From: Rickettsiales bacterium
GTDB taxonomy: Bacteria; Pseudomonadota; Alphaproteobacteria; TMED109; TMED131
DNA length: 8,823 nucleotides
Assembly: GCA_002690625.1 (NCBI GenBank)
Contig: NZFJ01000010.1
Coordinates: 1-8,823, forward strand
Direction of reading: 5' to 3'
Below are positions 1 through 6,733 of this stretch, piece after piece. The notes below the pieces were generated by a model, which was not told where the DNA came from, ran no database searches, and was given only the letters and a program-made list of their open reading frames with translations. Made by a program: the position numbers and the translations under genes. The first letter of the stretch is position 1, and every line of letters starts with the position of its first letter.

Positions 1-143
1 AAAATATAGGTAATACAGTTTCTGCAACAATTCCTATAGCAATAAATTTATTACAAAAAAAAAACCAATTTAAAAATAATAAAAAATATTTATTGATGGG
101 ATTTGGCGTGGGTCTTTCTGTTGCTGGGTGCATTATATCTTGA
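1..143 (+). CDS. 3-oxoacyl-ACP synthase III (FabH-like), C-terminal fragment
   Basis: This is the 3' end of a gene that begins before the window; the first complete codon is at base 3 and the TGA stop is at 141-143, giving 46 residues. The fragment contains IGNTVSATIPIAI and, near the end, LLMGFGVGLS. These match the end of ketoacyl-ACP synthase III (thiolase fold): the Asn of the GNT motif (residue 4 here) corresponds to the Asn of the Cys-His-Asn catalytic triad, and the Gly-rich segment is the last core strand. The family condenses an acyl-CoA with malonyl-ACP. The GFGVGLS ending resembles paralogues in surface-polysaccharide or secondary pathways about as much as housekeeping FabH, so I give no gene symbol. 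The stop abuts the stop of the convergent heparinase-like gene with no spacer. The family call is fairly secure; the exact role is not. Confidence 0.75.
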   Translation, partial: NIGNTVSATIPIAINLLQKKNQFKNNKKYLLMGFGVGLSVAGCIIS

Positions 144-1763
144 CTAAGATTTTCTGTTTAACCCCCATAAAACTTCTGTAGTTTCTTTAATAGTTTCTCC
201 TTTAATTACTAGCTGATTGGAATCAAGAATATTACCATTATCTTCAACAAATATGCTTTGTTCCAGATGCAATTTAGCCGTTCCATCAAAGTTTAGTATC
301 CATCCCTGCTCATTTAATAATATAATAGCTTTTTTTTTGTCAAGAGATAGTGATATTTTGGTATCAGGATTAAAATGAAGTCTAATAGCATACATTAATA
401 ATTTTTCAGAATAAATTTGATCTAATACAGCTAAATTTTTTCCATCATCTCCTAATTCTATTGTTCTACTGCATATAGCTGAATACCTTTTCTTATAGCC
501 GTAATGTACTAACTGAATTAATTCCGATCCATTTTTCTTAAAGCGCTTAGCCTCTACTTTTTGATTAGTATCTTTTGTAGAAAAAGGATTTGTATTTTCA
601 ATAGTCAAAGTTGAATGTGCAGCACTAGATAATAAGCTTTTTTTCCAATCTTTTTCTTTTTGATATACTGTGCCACAAGATCCTAATAATCTAGTTTTTC
701 CTATAATTATTTCCATAGCATGTGGAGCTCTGGTAGAAAAACCCCTGTTATATTTAAATGTATCAACAAAGACTTGTATTCCAGGGCTAGTAAGTTTTTC
801 AAAACCACTTTTGGATAAACTTAAAGGTCCTCTACCTCTTGCTTTTCCATCAGCAAGGCTAAGAATTTTATCTATTAAAAACTTTGTTTCTTGTTTTGAA
901 CCATTAAATATTGCAAACCTTCCATTGTTTGTTCTAAAAAACCTTAGTGAATGGGATGCCTTTTGTATAATTATTGATAAATATTCTGGTACTGATATAT
1001 GTTTAGAAATAATTGCCTCTCTGATTGTAACTAAATCACTTAAAATGCCTAACTGAGTTGACGGAGATTTACTAAAATGCACCCCTTCCTCGTTAAAAAT
1101 TTTTTCTAATTCACCATTTAGTATTTTAATACACTTGGTGTACTTTTTTTCTTCTCCTTCAAAACATATACTACTTAATATAAGTCCTCTTAATATTTTA
1201 ATTTTTTTAACAGAACCAATTTCTACTCCAAACTCTTTTTCTATAGAATAAAAATATTTTTTATTTATATAGTGATTTAGATGCTTTATTTGCTTAAAGA
1301 TATTGCTTTTAAAAATATGAGAAAAGCTTTCGTCTTTTTCTGCTAGGAGAAAATCTAAATTTGTAACCCAAGATGAAATTCTTCTTGATAATATTTCTAC
1401 TTCCCAACTCTTTTCATTCCATCGTTCGTTGTTCTGTATCCACTCTAAAATTAAATGTCTAGCGTGTTTTCTAGCAATAGAACCAGATCTTGCTTTTAGA
1501 TGCCTTAGCCACGAAAAACTATGAGTTTCTTTTAACCAATAACCTCTTTTATCATTTATTTTCCACAAGCTCTTATTTGGTTTGTTAGCTTTTCTACCAG
1601 CTAAATTATAATAACCTTGAGCTATTTTATCTCCTAGATTAGGATCTCCCGGCCAAGCATCCCTTGGTGAAAAAGTAATGCTCCTTATACTGTTTTTTGA
1701 TAAATAAATATTATATAAATTTGATCCAAAAAATACTTTTTTGATAATCTTATTGATTTTCAC
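144..1763 (-). CDS. Heparinase II/III-family protein
   Basis: This 539-residue protein has the plan of the alphaproteobacterial heparinase II/III-like family. An N-terminal WPGDP motif (37-41) is followed by YYNLAGR (51-57). A helical toroid-like region runs to about residue 270 and includes LSRR (125-128) and RFAIFNGS (282-289). A C-terminal beta-rich domain (about 320-539) contains GFEKL (320-324), AAHSTL with His383 (381-386), and TEVLWGL near the end. Relatives include polysaccharide lyases that cleave uronic-acid glycans, but the substrate of this subgroup is not established. No signal peptide or membrane segment is evident; the N-terminus is basic and not followed by a clear hydrophobic core, so a cytoplasmic location is likely. 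The start is GTG, sharing one base with the rpe stop (TAGTG), and no ATG occurs before residue 350, which supports this start and translational coupling. It is the last gene of the rsmB-rpe unit. Confidence 0.85.
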   Translation of the reverse strand: MKINKIIKKVFFGSNLYNIYLSKNSIRSITFSPRDAWPGDPNLGDKIAQGYYNLAGRKANKPNKSLWKINDKRGYWLKETHSFSWLRHLKARSGSIARKHARHLILEWIQNNERWNEKSWEVEILSRRISSWVTNLDFLLAEKDESFSHIFKSNIFKQIKHLNHYINKKYFYSIEKEFGVEIGSVKKIKILRGLILSSICFEGEEKKYTKCIKILNGELEKIFNEEGVHFSKSPSTQLGILSDLVTIREAIISKHISVPEYLSIIIQKASHSLRFFRTNNGRFAIFNGSKQETKFLIDKILSLADGKARGRGPLSLSKSGFEKLTSPGIQVFVDTFKYNRGFSTRAPHAMEIIIGKTRLLGSCGTVYQKEKDWKKSLLSSAAHSTLTIENTNPFSTKDTNQKVEAKRFKKNGSELIQLVHYGYKKRYSAICSRTIELGDDGKNLAVLDQIYSEKLLMYAIRLHFNPDTKISLSLDKKKAIILLNEQGWILNFDGTAKLHLEQSIFVEDNGNILDSNQLVIKGETIKETTEVLWGLNRKS

Positions 1764-2434
1764 TAATCTTCCCGTTTCAACCTAAGTGCATTAATATTAC
1801 TAGAATACTTACTAATCCCTCCCCTAAATACAGAATTTCCTGCTACTAAAAGATTAGCTCCTGCATCAACTAGAGTCTTAACATTTTTTGGATTAACGCC
1901 TCCATCAACTTCTATAATAATATTTTTTTTGTTTATTTTAAGCATACTACTTATTTTTTTTACTTTATCTATTTGTGATAAAATAGTTTTTTGACCACCA
2001 AAACCCGGGTTGACTAGCATAACCAAAATCAAATCACAATAATCTAAAAGGTATTCTAACGATTCTGCTGGAGTTGCTGGATTTATTGCTATTCCCGCCT
2101 TAATATTTTTGCTTCTAATGTATTCTAGCGTTCTAATCGGATGTTTATCTACTTCGTAATGTGTGGTTAAAATATCTGCACCAGCTTTTATAAAGGCATC
2201 TACATGTTTAATAGGGTTATTAATCATTAAATGTACGTCAAATGGTTTATTTGTAAATGGTCTTAGTGCTGATATTACAGAAGGCCCAATAGTTATGTTT
2301 GGAACGAATGAACCATCCATAACATCTATATGTATCATATCACTTCCAGCTTTATCCACTGCTTCTACCTCTTTACCAAGATTTGAGAAATCAGCGGATA
2401 AAATTGACGCTGCAATATTTACTTTATTTTTCAT
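1763..2434 (-). CDS. rpe: Ribulose-phosphate 3-epimerase
   Basis: The enzyme interconverts D-ribulose 5-phosphate and D-xylulose 5-phosphate in the pentose phosphate pathway; it is a cytoplasmic, metal-dependent TIM barrel. At 223 residues it has the usual length. Diagnostic motifs appear in order: ASILSADFSNLG at the N-terminus, HIDVMDGSFVPN (metal-binding His and Asp), DVHLMI (second metal His), VNPGFGGQ (phosphate-binding loop), EVDGGVNP (metal Asp) and AGNSVF near the end. All key residues look intact. The start is an ATG with no recognisable Shine-Dalgarno sequence, 15 bp after the rsmB stop. The stop TAG overlaps the GTG start of the heparinase-like gene by one base. It is therefore almost certainly co-transcribed with both neighbours; linkage of rpe with rsmB is common in alphaproteobacteria. 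Confidence 0.97.
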   Translation of the reverse strand: MKNKVNIAASILSADFSNLGKEVEAVDKAGSDMIHIDVMDGSFVPNITIGPSVISALRPFTNKPFDVHLMINNPIKHVDAFIKAGADILTTHYEVDKHPIRTLEYIRSKNIKAGIAINPATPAESLEYLLDYCDLILVMLVNPGFGGQKTILSQIDKVKKISSMLKINKKNIIIEVDGGVNPKNVKTLVDAGANLLVAGNSVFRGGISKYSSNINALRLKRED

Positions 2435-2449
2435 TTATATAATTATAAT

Positions 2450-3742
2450 TTATATTTTAATAAGTCTTGCAATAAAAAATCCTTCTAAACCAGAAATTTC
2501 ATTATATATATAAGGCATAGTTCTTATCAATCCTTTATTAATAATTTTTTTTGGAAAAAATTTAACTTCTTCGTGTTTAATAGGTAATGTTTTTATACCT
2601 TTATTTTTTGTAAGCAACTCTATTATTCTTTCTCCTTCCTCATATTCCATAGAACAATTGCAATAAATTAATATTCCTTTTTTATTTAAAAGAGTAATTG
2701 CCTTTTCTAAAAATAGTATTTGTAATTTTGATAATCTTTTAATATCTGATTCTTTTTTGTTCCATATTACATCTGGATTTTTTCTAACTGTTCCAGTAGC
2801 GCTGCAAGGTGCATCTAAGATTATTTTGTTATATTTACATTCAGTATTCCATTTTAAAAAATCTTTAGTAATAATTTTTAAATTCTTTTCTAAATTCAAT
2901 CTTTTGATATTATTTGAAAGTAATTCAGTTTTTATTTTTGAAATATCTAATGCAGTTACTTTCGCACCACTATTAAGTAACTGAGCAGTTTTACCACCAG
3001 GAGAGGAACAAATGTCTAGAACTATTTCATCTTTAACATTTTTAAAAAGCATAATTGGAATTTGTGCTGCTAAATTTTGTACCCACCACGCTCCTTCTCT
3101 ATATCCTTTTAATTCACGAATATCTCCAGATTTTTTTAAGCGTAAAGTGTTATTAATTAAGACCTCACCTCCTATTTCTTTTTTCCAGTAGTCAAAATTA
3201 TTTTTTATTTTTAAGTCTAAATAAGGCTCCTGAATAATCTCATCAATTATATTTAAAGTTCCTGTCTCTCCATATTGTGTTTTCCATTTATTATATAGCC
3301 ATTTAGGTAATTGTATGCTTGGATCATATTTTTTTTTATCAAAACCTTCCTCACGTATAACATTTCTTAATACAGCATTTGATAAGGCTCTCCATTTTTT
3401 TAATCTTCCATAAAAAAAATCAACGGTAGTATTTACCGCAGCATAATTTTCAACTCTGGTAAATAAAATTTGTGCAAGTCCCATAATTAGTATGGCTTTT
3501 ATCTCTAATAATTTTTTAGGTAATGGCTTTTTTAAATATTTTTTTAATATATGCTCTATGCATCCTCTATTTCTAATGCAAACCATAGTCAAATTTTTTA
3601 TAAATGCTTTATCTCTATTTTTTAAGTTGTTTTTTTTAAAATATTTTTCATGCATTAAAGTAATTTCTTTTAAAGTCACTCCTAACAAGTGTTTATGAAT
3701 ACCTATTTTTATTATTTCGCGAGTTTTATCTTTATTTTTCAT
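2450..3742 (-). CDS. rsmB: 16S rRNA (cytosine(967)-C(5))-methyltransferase RsmB
   Basis: RsmB (Sun/Fmu) uses S-adenosylmethionine to methylate C967 of 16S rRNA. The 430 residues show an N-terminal NusB-like RNA-binding domain (about 1-135, with YAAVNTTVDFFY at 100-111) and a C-terminal Rossmann methyltransferase domain. Motif I is LDICSSPGGKT (242-252), motif IV is DAPCSATG (310-317, Cys313), motif VI is YCNCS (360-364, Cys363, the expected catalytic Cys), and the C-terminus has the family ending EGFFIARL (420-427). Motif I has CSS where CAA is usual, and the VQN at 221-223 replaces the more usual VQD; both are conservative. The length is typical. It is the first gene of a minus-strand unit with rpe and the heparinase-like gene, and its ATG lies only 23 bp from the divergent sdhAF4-like gene. 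No Shine-Dalgarno sequence is visible. Confidence 0.95.
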   Translation of the reverse strand: MKNKDKTREIIKIGIHKHLLGVTLKEITLMHEKYFKKNNLKNRDKAFIKNLTMVCIRNRGCIEHILKKYLKKPLPKKLLEIKAILIMGLAQILFTRVENYAAVNTTVDFFYGRLKKWRALSNAVLRNVIREEGFDKKKYDPSIQLPKWLYNKWKTQYGETGTLNIIDEIIQEPYLDLKIKNNFDYWKKEIGGEVLINNTLRLKKSGDIRELKGYREGAWWVQNLAAQIPIMLFKNVKDEIVLDICSSPGGKTAQLLNSGAKVTALDISKIKTELLSNNIKRLNLEKNLKIITKDFLKWNTECKYNKIILDAPCSATGTVRKNPDVIWNKKESDIKRLSKLQILFLEKAITLLNKKGILIYCNCSMEYEEGERIIELLTKNKGIKTLPIKHEEVKFFPKKIINKGLIRTMPYIYNEISGLEGFFIARLIKI

Positions 3743-3765
3743 AGATAATATTGTTTAATTTAATT
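3743..3765. promoter_or_regulatory. 23-bp divergent intergenic spacer between rsmB and the sdhAF4-like gene
   Basis: Only 23 bases, all but one of them A or T, separate the two divergent start codons. The spacer contains TAATAT-like hexamers readable on both strands, but it is too short to hold two complete promoters with leaders. Neither gene has a visible Shine-Dalgarno sequence. At least one promoter must overlap the opposite coding region, or the mRNAs have very short or no leaders. No operator is recognisable. Confidence 0.3.
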
Positions 3766-3915
3766 ATGAACAAAGTCGCAAAAAAAGAAAACAAAAGCTA
3801 TAAAAATAAGAATAAAAATAAAAATAAGAAAGTAAAAGAAATAGGCGGCCCAAAGGGACCGGAGCCCACGAGGTATGGAGATTGGGAAGTTAAAGGAAGA
3901 GTATCAGACTTTTAA
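3766..3915 (+). CDS. DUF1674 / succinate dehydrogenase assembly factor 4 (SdhAF4-like) protein
   Basis: This is a 49-residue protein. A Lys/Asn-rich N-terminal half (residues 5-25) precedes the conserved family core [17 protein letters not shown] (25-41) and the terminal GRVSDF (44-49). That core is the signature of DUF1674, the bacterial counterpart of mitochondrial SDHAF4/Sdh8. SDHAF4 binds the flavoprotein subunit SdhA and promotes flavinylation or protects it before complex II assembly. The conserved block is complete and ends at the natural C-terminus, so the gene looks functional despite its size; bacterial members are often 50-80 residues. The start ATG is the only sensible one, with stops just upstream, and it has no Shine-Dalgarno sequence. 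It stands alone, divergent from rsmB; proximity of DUF1674 to rsmB is familiar from alphaproteobacteria. The low-complexity KN run is a family-typical unstructured linker. Confidence 0.9.
   Translation: MNKVAKKENKSYKNKNKNKNKKVKEIGGPKGPEPTRYGDWEVKGRVSDF
3802..3825 (+). repeat. Four tandem 6-bp units coding for (Lys-Asn)4
   Basis: Four successive hexamers of the form AAAAAT, one of them AAGAAT, encode residues 13-20 of the SdhAF4-like protein as Lys-Asn dipeptides. The length can change by whole units without breaking the frame. It lies in the non-conserved linker. Confidence 0.7.
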
Positions 3916-3963
3916 AATAAACTATTATAACTAAATATAGCTCAATTTTACTAACATTAATCT

Positions 3964-4196
3964 CTAGCTATGCTTGATAACAAATCTGTGACTATTTTCT
4001 TCATTTGATAGGAAGATAAGCCAAACTTTTGATTTATAAAGCTCTTCATAGCCAAATGAATATAAATTTTTTGGTTCAATTGAAATAACTTCATCTGTTA
4101 CTTCTAATTTATAGTTATAAATTTTATTAACAGATCTAACTTCAATTAAATAATCTAACCACTCTTATTACTTTTGAAGCTTTTAAAAGCTTTCAA
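3964..4196 (-). pseudogene. Possible frameshifted or decaying small gene, unrecognised
   Basis: On the minus strand, bases 4164 to 3964 read as 66 stop-free codons and then TAG, beginning EWLDYLIEVRS and ending HRFVIKHS. Eighteen of the 66 codons begin with G, while G is rare at positions 2 and 3; this is the usual signature of coding DNA. The frame has no ATG, GTG or TTG and is closed upstream by TAA codons. In another frame just upstream, a TTG at 4196-4194 is preceded by GGAG seven bases away. It reads LKAFKSFKSNKSG before hitting TAG at 4157-4155. A single-base insertion near 4158-4161 would join both into a protein of about 79 residues. I do not recognise the sequence. It may be a young pseudogene, a sequencing or assembly indel, or chance. 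It is convergent to the sdhAF4-like gene and downstream of acsA on the same strand. Confidence 0.35.
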
Positions 4197-4198
4197 AA
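4172..4198. repeat. Near-perfect inverted repeat; possible acsA terminator
   Basis: The left arm TTTTGAAGCTTTT (4172-4184) and the right arm AAAAGCTTTCAAAA (4185-4198) are complementary except for one bulged base. The core AAGCTTTTAAAAGCTT (4177-4192) is a perfect 16-bp palindrome. It lies 57 bases past the acsA stop, between converging genes, where a bidirectional terminator would be expected. However, no U-tract follows the stem on either strand, there is almost no loop, and the stem is AT-rich, so it is not a canonical intrinsic terminator. It also overlaps the TTG considered as a start for the putative small gene. Confidence 0.4.
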
Positions 4199-4255
4199 CT
4201 ATTCTCCGTAGGATTTAAACTAGCTTCTTAATACTGATTTTGAAATTGATTATAA

Positions 4256-6193
4256 TTAAATTTTATTTTTCTTATTCTTTATTAATTCATCTACAGCACT
4301 GGGATCAGCTAGGGTGCTAATATCTCCTAAGTTTTCAATTTCGTTTGCTGCTATTTTTCTTAAAATTCTTCTCATTATTTTTCCTGACCTTGTCTTCGGT
4401 AAGTTTGGGGCCCACTGAATTACTTCAGGTTTAGCTATAGGGCTTATTAAATTACTTACAGTTTTTAATAAACTTTCATTTAACTCTTCATTTCCTTCTA
4501 TTCCTGCATTTAGAGTTACATAAGCATAAATTCCTTGACCCTTAATGTCATGGGGGAAACCTACTACAGCAGCTTCAGCTACTAATTCGTGAGAGACAAT
4601 TGCACTTTCTATTTCAGCCGTTCCTAATCTATGCCCAGATACATTAATAACATCATCTACTCTTCCAGTTATCCAATAATATCCATCATCGTCTCTTCTG
4701 ACTCCATCTCCTGTAAAATATACATTATCAAAAGTGGAGAAATAAGTATCGATAAATCTTTGATGGTCGCCATATACTGTTCGCATTTGTCCAGGCCAGC
4801 TATCAGTCATAACTAAATTACCTTCTGCTATACCTTCTAATACTGTAGACTGATTATCTACTATAGATGGCTGTATGCCAAAGAAGGGCAAAGTTGCTGA
4901 ACCAGGCTTCATGTCGGTAGCTCCAGGTAAAGGAGAAATCATAACTCCACCTGTTTCCGTCTGCCACCAGGTATCTACTATGGGACATCTTTCTTCTCCT
5001 ACTACTTCATAATACCATTTCCATGCCTCTGGATTTATAGGTTCTCCTACTGTACCTAACAACCTTAAGCTACTTTTGTTTGATTTTTTTACCAAATCAT
5101 CTCCTTCTTTCATTATTGCTCTCAAAGCAGTTGGTGCAGTATAAAAAGTATTAACTTTATGCTTTTCACAAATTTGCCAAAATCTTGAGGCATCAGGGTA
5201 ATTTGGTAATCCTTCATAAATTAAAGTAGTAGCACCATTTGCTAGAGGTCCGTATACAATATATGAATGTCCGGTTATCCAACCTACATCTGCCGTACAC
5301 CAATAGATATCATCTTCATTATAATTAAACACGTATTCATGAGTCATTGATGCATATACTAAATATCCTCCTGAAGTATGAAGTACTCCTTTAGGTTTCC
5401 CTGTTGATCCTGAGGTGTATAATATGAAAAGTGGATCTTCTGCATTCAACTCTACAGGCTTACAATCCTCATCTACCTTATTTTTTTCCTCATGCCACCA
5501 CAAATCTCTTTTTTCATCAAAATCTATTTTGTTTCCTGTTCTTTTTATAACTAATACATTCTTAACTAAATCAGTTTTTTTTAAAGCATTGTCAACATTA
5601 GCTTTCAAAGGAAATATTCTGCCTCCTCTTAATGATTCATCAGCGGTAATAACAAACTCAGATTTACAATCTATAATTCTATCAGCAAGCGCCTCAGGTG
5701 AAAAACCTCCAAATACTACAGAATGAATAGCTCCTATTCTAGAACATGCTAACATAGCGTAAACAGCTTCTGGTATCATCGGCATGTAAATAGTAACTCT
5801 ATCTCCCTTTTGTACATTATTTTTAAGAAGAACATTAGCCATTAGACAAACTTCTTTATGTAGTTCTAAATAGGTTATCTTTTTTACATCACAATCATTA
5901 TCCCCTTGCCACAGCAAAGCAATTTTATCGCTATTATTTTTTAAATGTCTATCAATACAGTTTGCTGATACATTTAAAGTTCCATCCTCAAACCATTTTA
6001 TAAACAAATTATTCTTATCAAAACTTACATTTTTAACTTTTGAAAAACTTTTTATCCAATTGATTCTCTTAGCATGCTTTTTCCAAAAACCCTCCGAATC
6101 ATTTACGGATTCATTATACATCTTTATGTACTCATCTTTGTCTATTAATGCATTAGCGGCAAAGTTTTCTAAAACTTTGTATACTTCTTTCAT
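4256..6193 (-). CDS. acsA: Acetyl-CoA synthetase (acetate--CoA ligase)
   Basis: This AMP-forming enzyme activates acetate to acetyl-CoA through acetyl-AMP, allowing use or recapture of acetate; it is cytoplasmic. At 645 residues it is full length (family about 650). It has the N-terminal ACS domain, then the phosphate loop [11 protein letters not shown] (259-269), [12 protein letters not shown] (380-391) and [10 protein letters not shown] (407-416), whose Trp pocket limits the substrate to acetate. The hinge [13 protein letters not shown] (510-522) follows, and the C-terminal [11 protein letters not shown] (599-609) carries Lys605, equivalent to the catalytic, acetylation-regulated lysine of Salmonella Acs. 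No key residue is missing. The ATG start has GGAG ten bases upstream. It follows the EVE-domain gene by 21 bp and is probably its co-transcribed partner. No protein acetyltransferase or deacetylase gene is seen nearby. Confidence 0.98.
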   Translation of the reverse strand: MKEVYKVLENFAANALIDKDEYIKMYNESVNDSEGFWKKHAKRINWIKSFSKVKNVSFDKNNLFIKWFEDGTLNVSANCIDRHLKNNSDKIALLWQGDNDCDVKKITYLELHKEVCLMANVLLKNNVQKGDRVTIYMPMIPEAVYAMLACSRIGAIHSVVFGGFSPEALADRIIDCKSEFVITADESLRGGRIFPLKANVDNALKKTDLVKNVLVIKRTGNKIDFDEKRDLWWHEEKNKVDEDCKPVELNAEDPLFILYTSGSTGKPKGVLHTSGGYLVYASMTHEYVFNYNEDDIYWCTADVGWITGHSYIVYGPLANGATTLIYEGLPNYPDASRFWQICEKHKVNTFYTAPTALRAIMKEGDDLVKKSNKSSLRLLGTVGEPINPEAWKWYYEVVGEERCPIVDTWWQTETGGVMISPLPGATDMKPGSATLPFFGIQPSIVDNQSTVLEGIAEGNLVMTDSWPGQMRTVYGDHQRFIDTYFSTFDNVYFTGDGVRRDDDGYYWITGRVDDVINVSGHRLGTAEIESAIVSHELVAEAAVVGFPHDIKGQGIYAYVTLNAGIEGNEELNESLLKTVSNLISPIAKPEVIQWAPNLPKTRSGKIMRRILRKIAANEIENLGDISTLADPSAVDELIKNKKNKI

Positions 6194-6203
6194 TTTTTTA
6201 TTA

Positions 6204-6208
6204 CTCCG
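6204..6208 (-). promoter_or_regulatory. Shine-Dalgarno sequence of acsA
   Basis: CGGAG on the minus strand ends ten bases before the acsA ATG, inside the 21-bp spacer after the EVE-domain gene. It supports the chosen start and independent ribosome entry on a shared mRNA. Confidence 0.65.
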
Positions 6209-6214
6209 TATAAA

Positions 6215-6637
6215 CTAATTATTATTCAAATGGGCCATATCACAAATAATATCCCACTCTTTAAAACTTACAGGAAGAACTGATAGTCTATTTTGCCTTA
6301 GCATTATAAAACCTGCTAGTTTTTTATTTCCCTTTATATCTTCTAAGCTTACACTTTTATCTAAAGTTTTTAAAGCCTTTACAGTTACCATTCCAAATTT
6401 TTTAGTTTTATCTGTAGGATCAGGCTCATACTCTTTTATAACTTGAACAATACCCACAATTCTCTTCTCTGTAACTGAATGATAAAAAAAACCTTGATCT
6501 CCTAATGTCATTTTTTTCATATTATTGGAAGCTTGATAGTTTCTCACACCGTCCCAACCTTCTCCTCTTTCCCCTCTTTTTAATTGATCCTGCCAAGACC
6601 AACTACTAGGCTCACTTTTAAAAAGCCAATAATTCAT
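6215..6637 (-). CDS. EVE-domain (PUA-like) protein
   Basis: This 140-residue single-domain protein belongs to the EVE family, relatives of the YTH and PUA folds and of human THYN1. Characteristic motifs in order are WLFKSEP (4-10), WDGVRNYQA (28-36), GFFYHS (49-54), IVGIVQV (60-66) and LRQNRLSVLPVS (113-124). The aromatic residues of the first two motifs line the pocket that, in characterised YTH/EVE relatives, recognises modified nucleotides. Stand-alone bacterial EVE proteins are widespread but their ligand is mostly unknown, so a nucleic-acid-binding role is an inference. The length is typical of the stand-alone form. The ATG has a strong AAAGGAG seven bases upstream and a plausible promoter further up. 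It precedes acsA by 21 bp on the same strand; a functional connection with acetate activation is not obvious. Confidence 0.92.
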   Translation of the reverse strand: MNYWLFKSEPSSWSWQDQLKRGERGEGWDGVRNYQASNNMKKMTLGDQGFFYHSVTEKRIVGIVQVIKEYEPDPTDKTKKFGMVTVKALKTLDKSVSLEDIKGNKKLAGFIMLRQNRLSVLPVSFKEWDIICDMAHLNNN

Positions 6638-6644
6638 ATATTTA

Positions 6645-6651
6645 CTCCTTT
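6645..6651 (-). promoter_or_regulatory. Shine-Dalgarno sequence of the EVE-domain gene
   Basis: AAAGGAG on the minus strand lies seven bases before the ATG at 6637. It is the best ribosome-binding site in the window and fixes the start. Confidence 0.75.
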
Positions 6652-6681
6652 ACTAAATGAATACTCGTAAATTAAATTTAT

Positions 6682-6710
6682 ATATTATTTCAATAATACT
6701 TAGTTTCCAA
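6682..6710 (-). promoter_or_regulatory. Candidate promoter for the EVE-acsA unit
   Basis: On the minus strand, TTGGAA (6710-6705) and TAATAT (6687-6682) are separated by exactly 17 bases, each matching the sigma-70 consensus at four of six positions. The predicted transcript would start near 6675, leaving a leader of roughly 38 bases that contains the strong Shine-Dalgarno sequence. The 96-bp spacer after purT is large for this window, which supports a separate promoter. In such AT-rich DNA chance matches are common. Confidence 0.35.
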
Positions 6711-6733
6711 TAAAAGTTTTATAGTTAGAAATA

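Larger units (their letters stand above)
3916..4255. other. 340-bp gap between convergent genes without an intact CDS
   Basis: The spacer between the stops of the sdhAF4-like gene and acsA is by far the longest non-coding stretch in this compact window. No tRNA, riboswitch or direct repeat is visible. It contains the start-less coding-like stretch at 3964-4164 (minus) and the inverted repeat at 4172-4198, both listed separately. The rest (3916-3963 and 4199-4255) is plain AT-rich sequence in which I recognise nothing. Confidence 0.6.

Noticed and set aside
670..1056. 128-codon open frame on the + strand
   Set aside because: It lies wholly antisense to the well-supported heparinase-like gene and its translation resembles no family.
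4155..4258. Reading through several in-frame TAA codons upstream of the 66-codon stretch as recoded Gln
   Set aside because: The frame reads plausibly with TAA as Gln, but other genes in the window end normally at TAA (rsmB, acsA, purT) and the inverted repeat itself creates part of this sequence. Stop reassignment is not supported.
5415..5726. 103-codon open frame on the + strand
   Set aside because: It is antisense to the highly conserved acsA coding region; a shadow frame.
6683..6698. TATTAT-TTCA-ATAATA hairpin after purT
   Set aside because: Six A-T pairs only, no U-tract, and it overlaps the candidate promoter; too weak to call a terminator.
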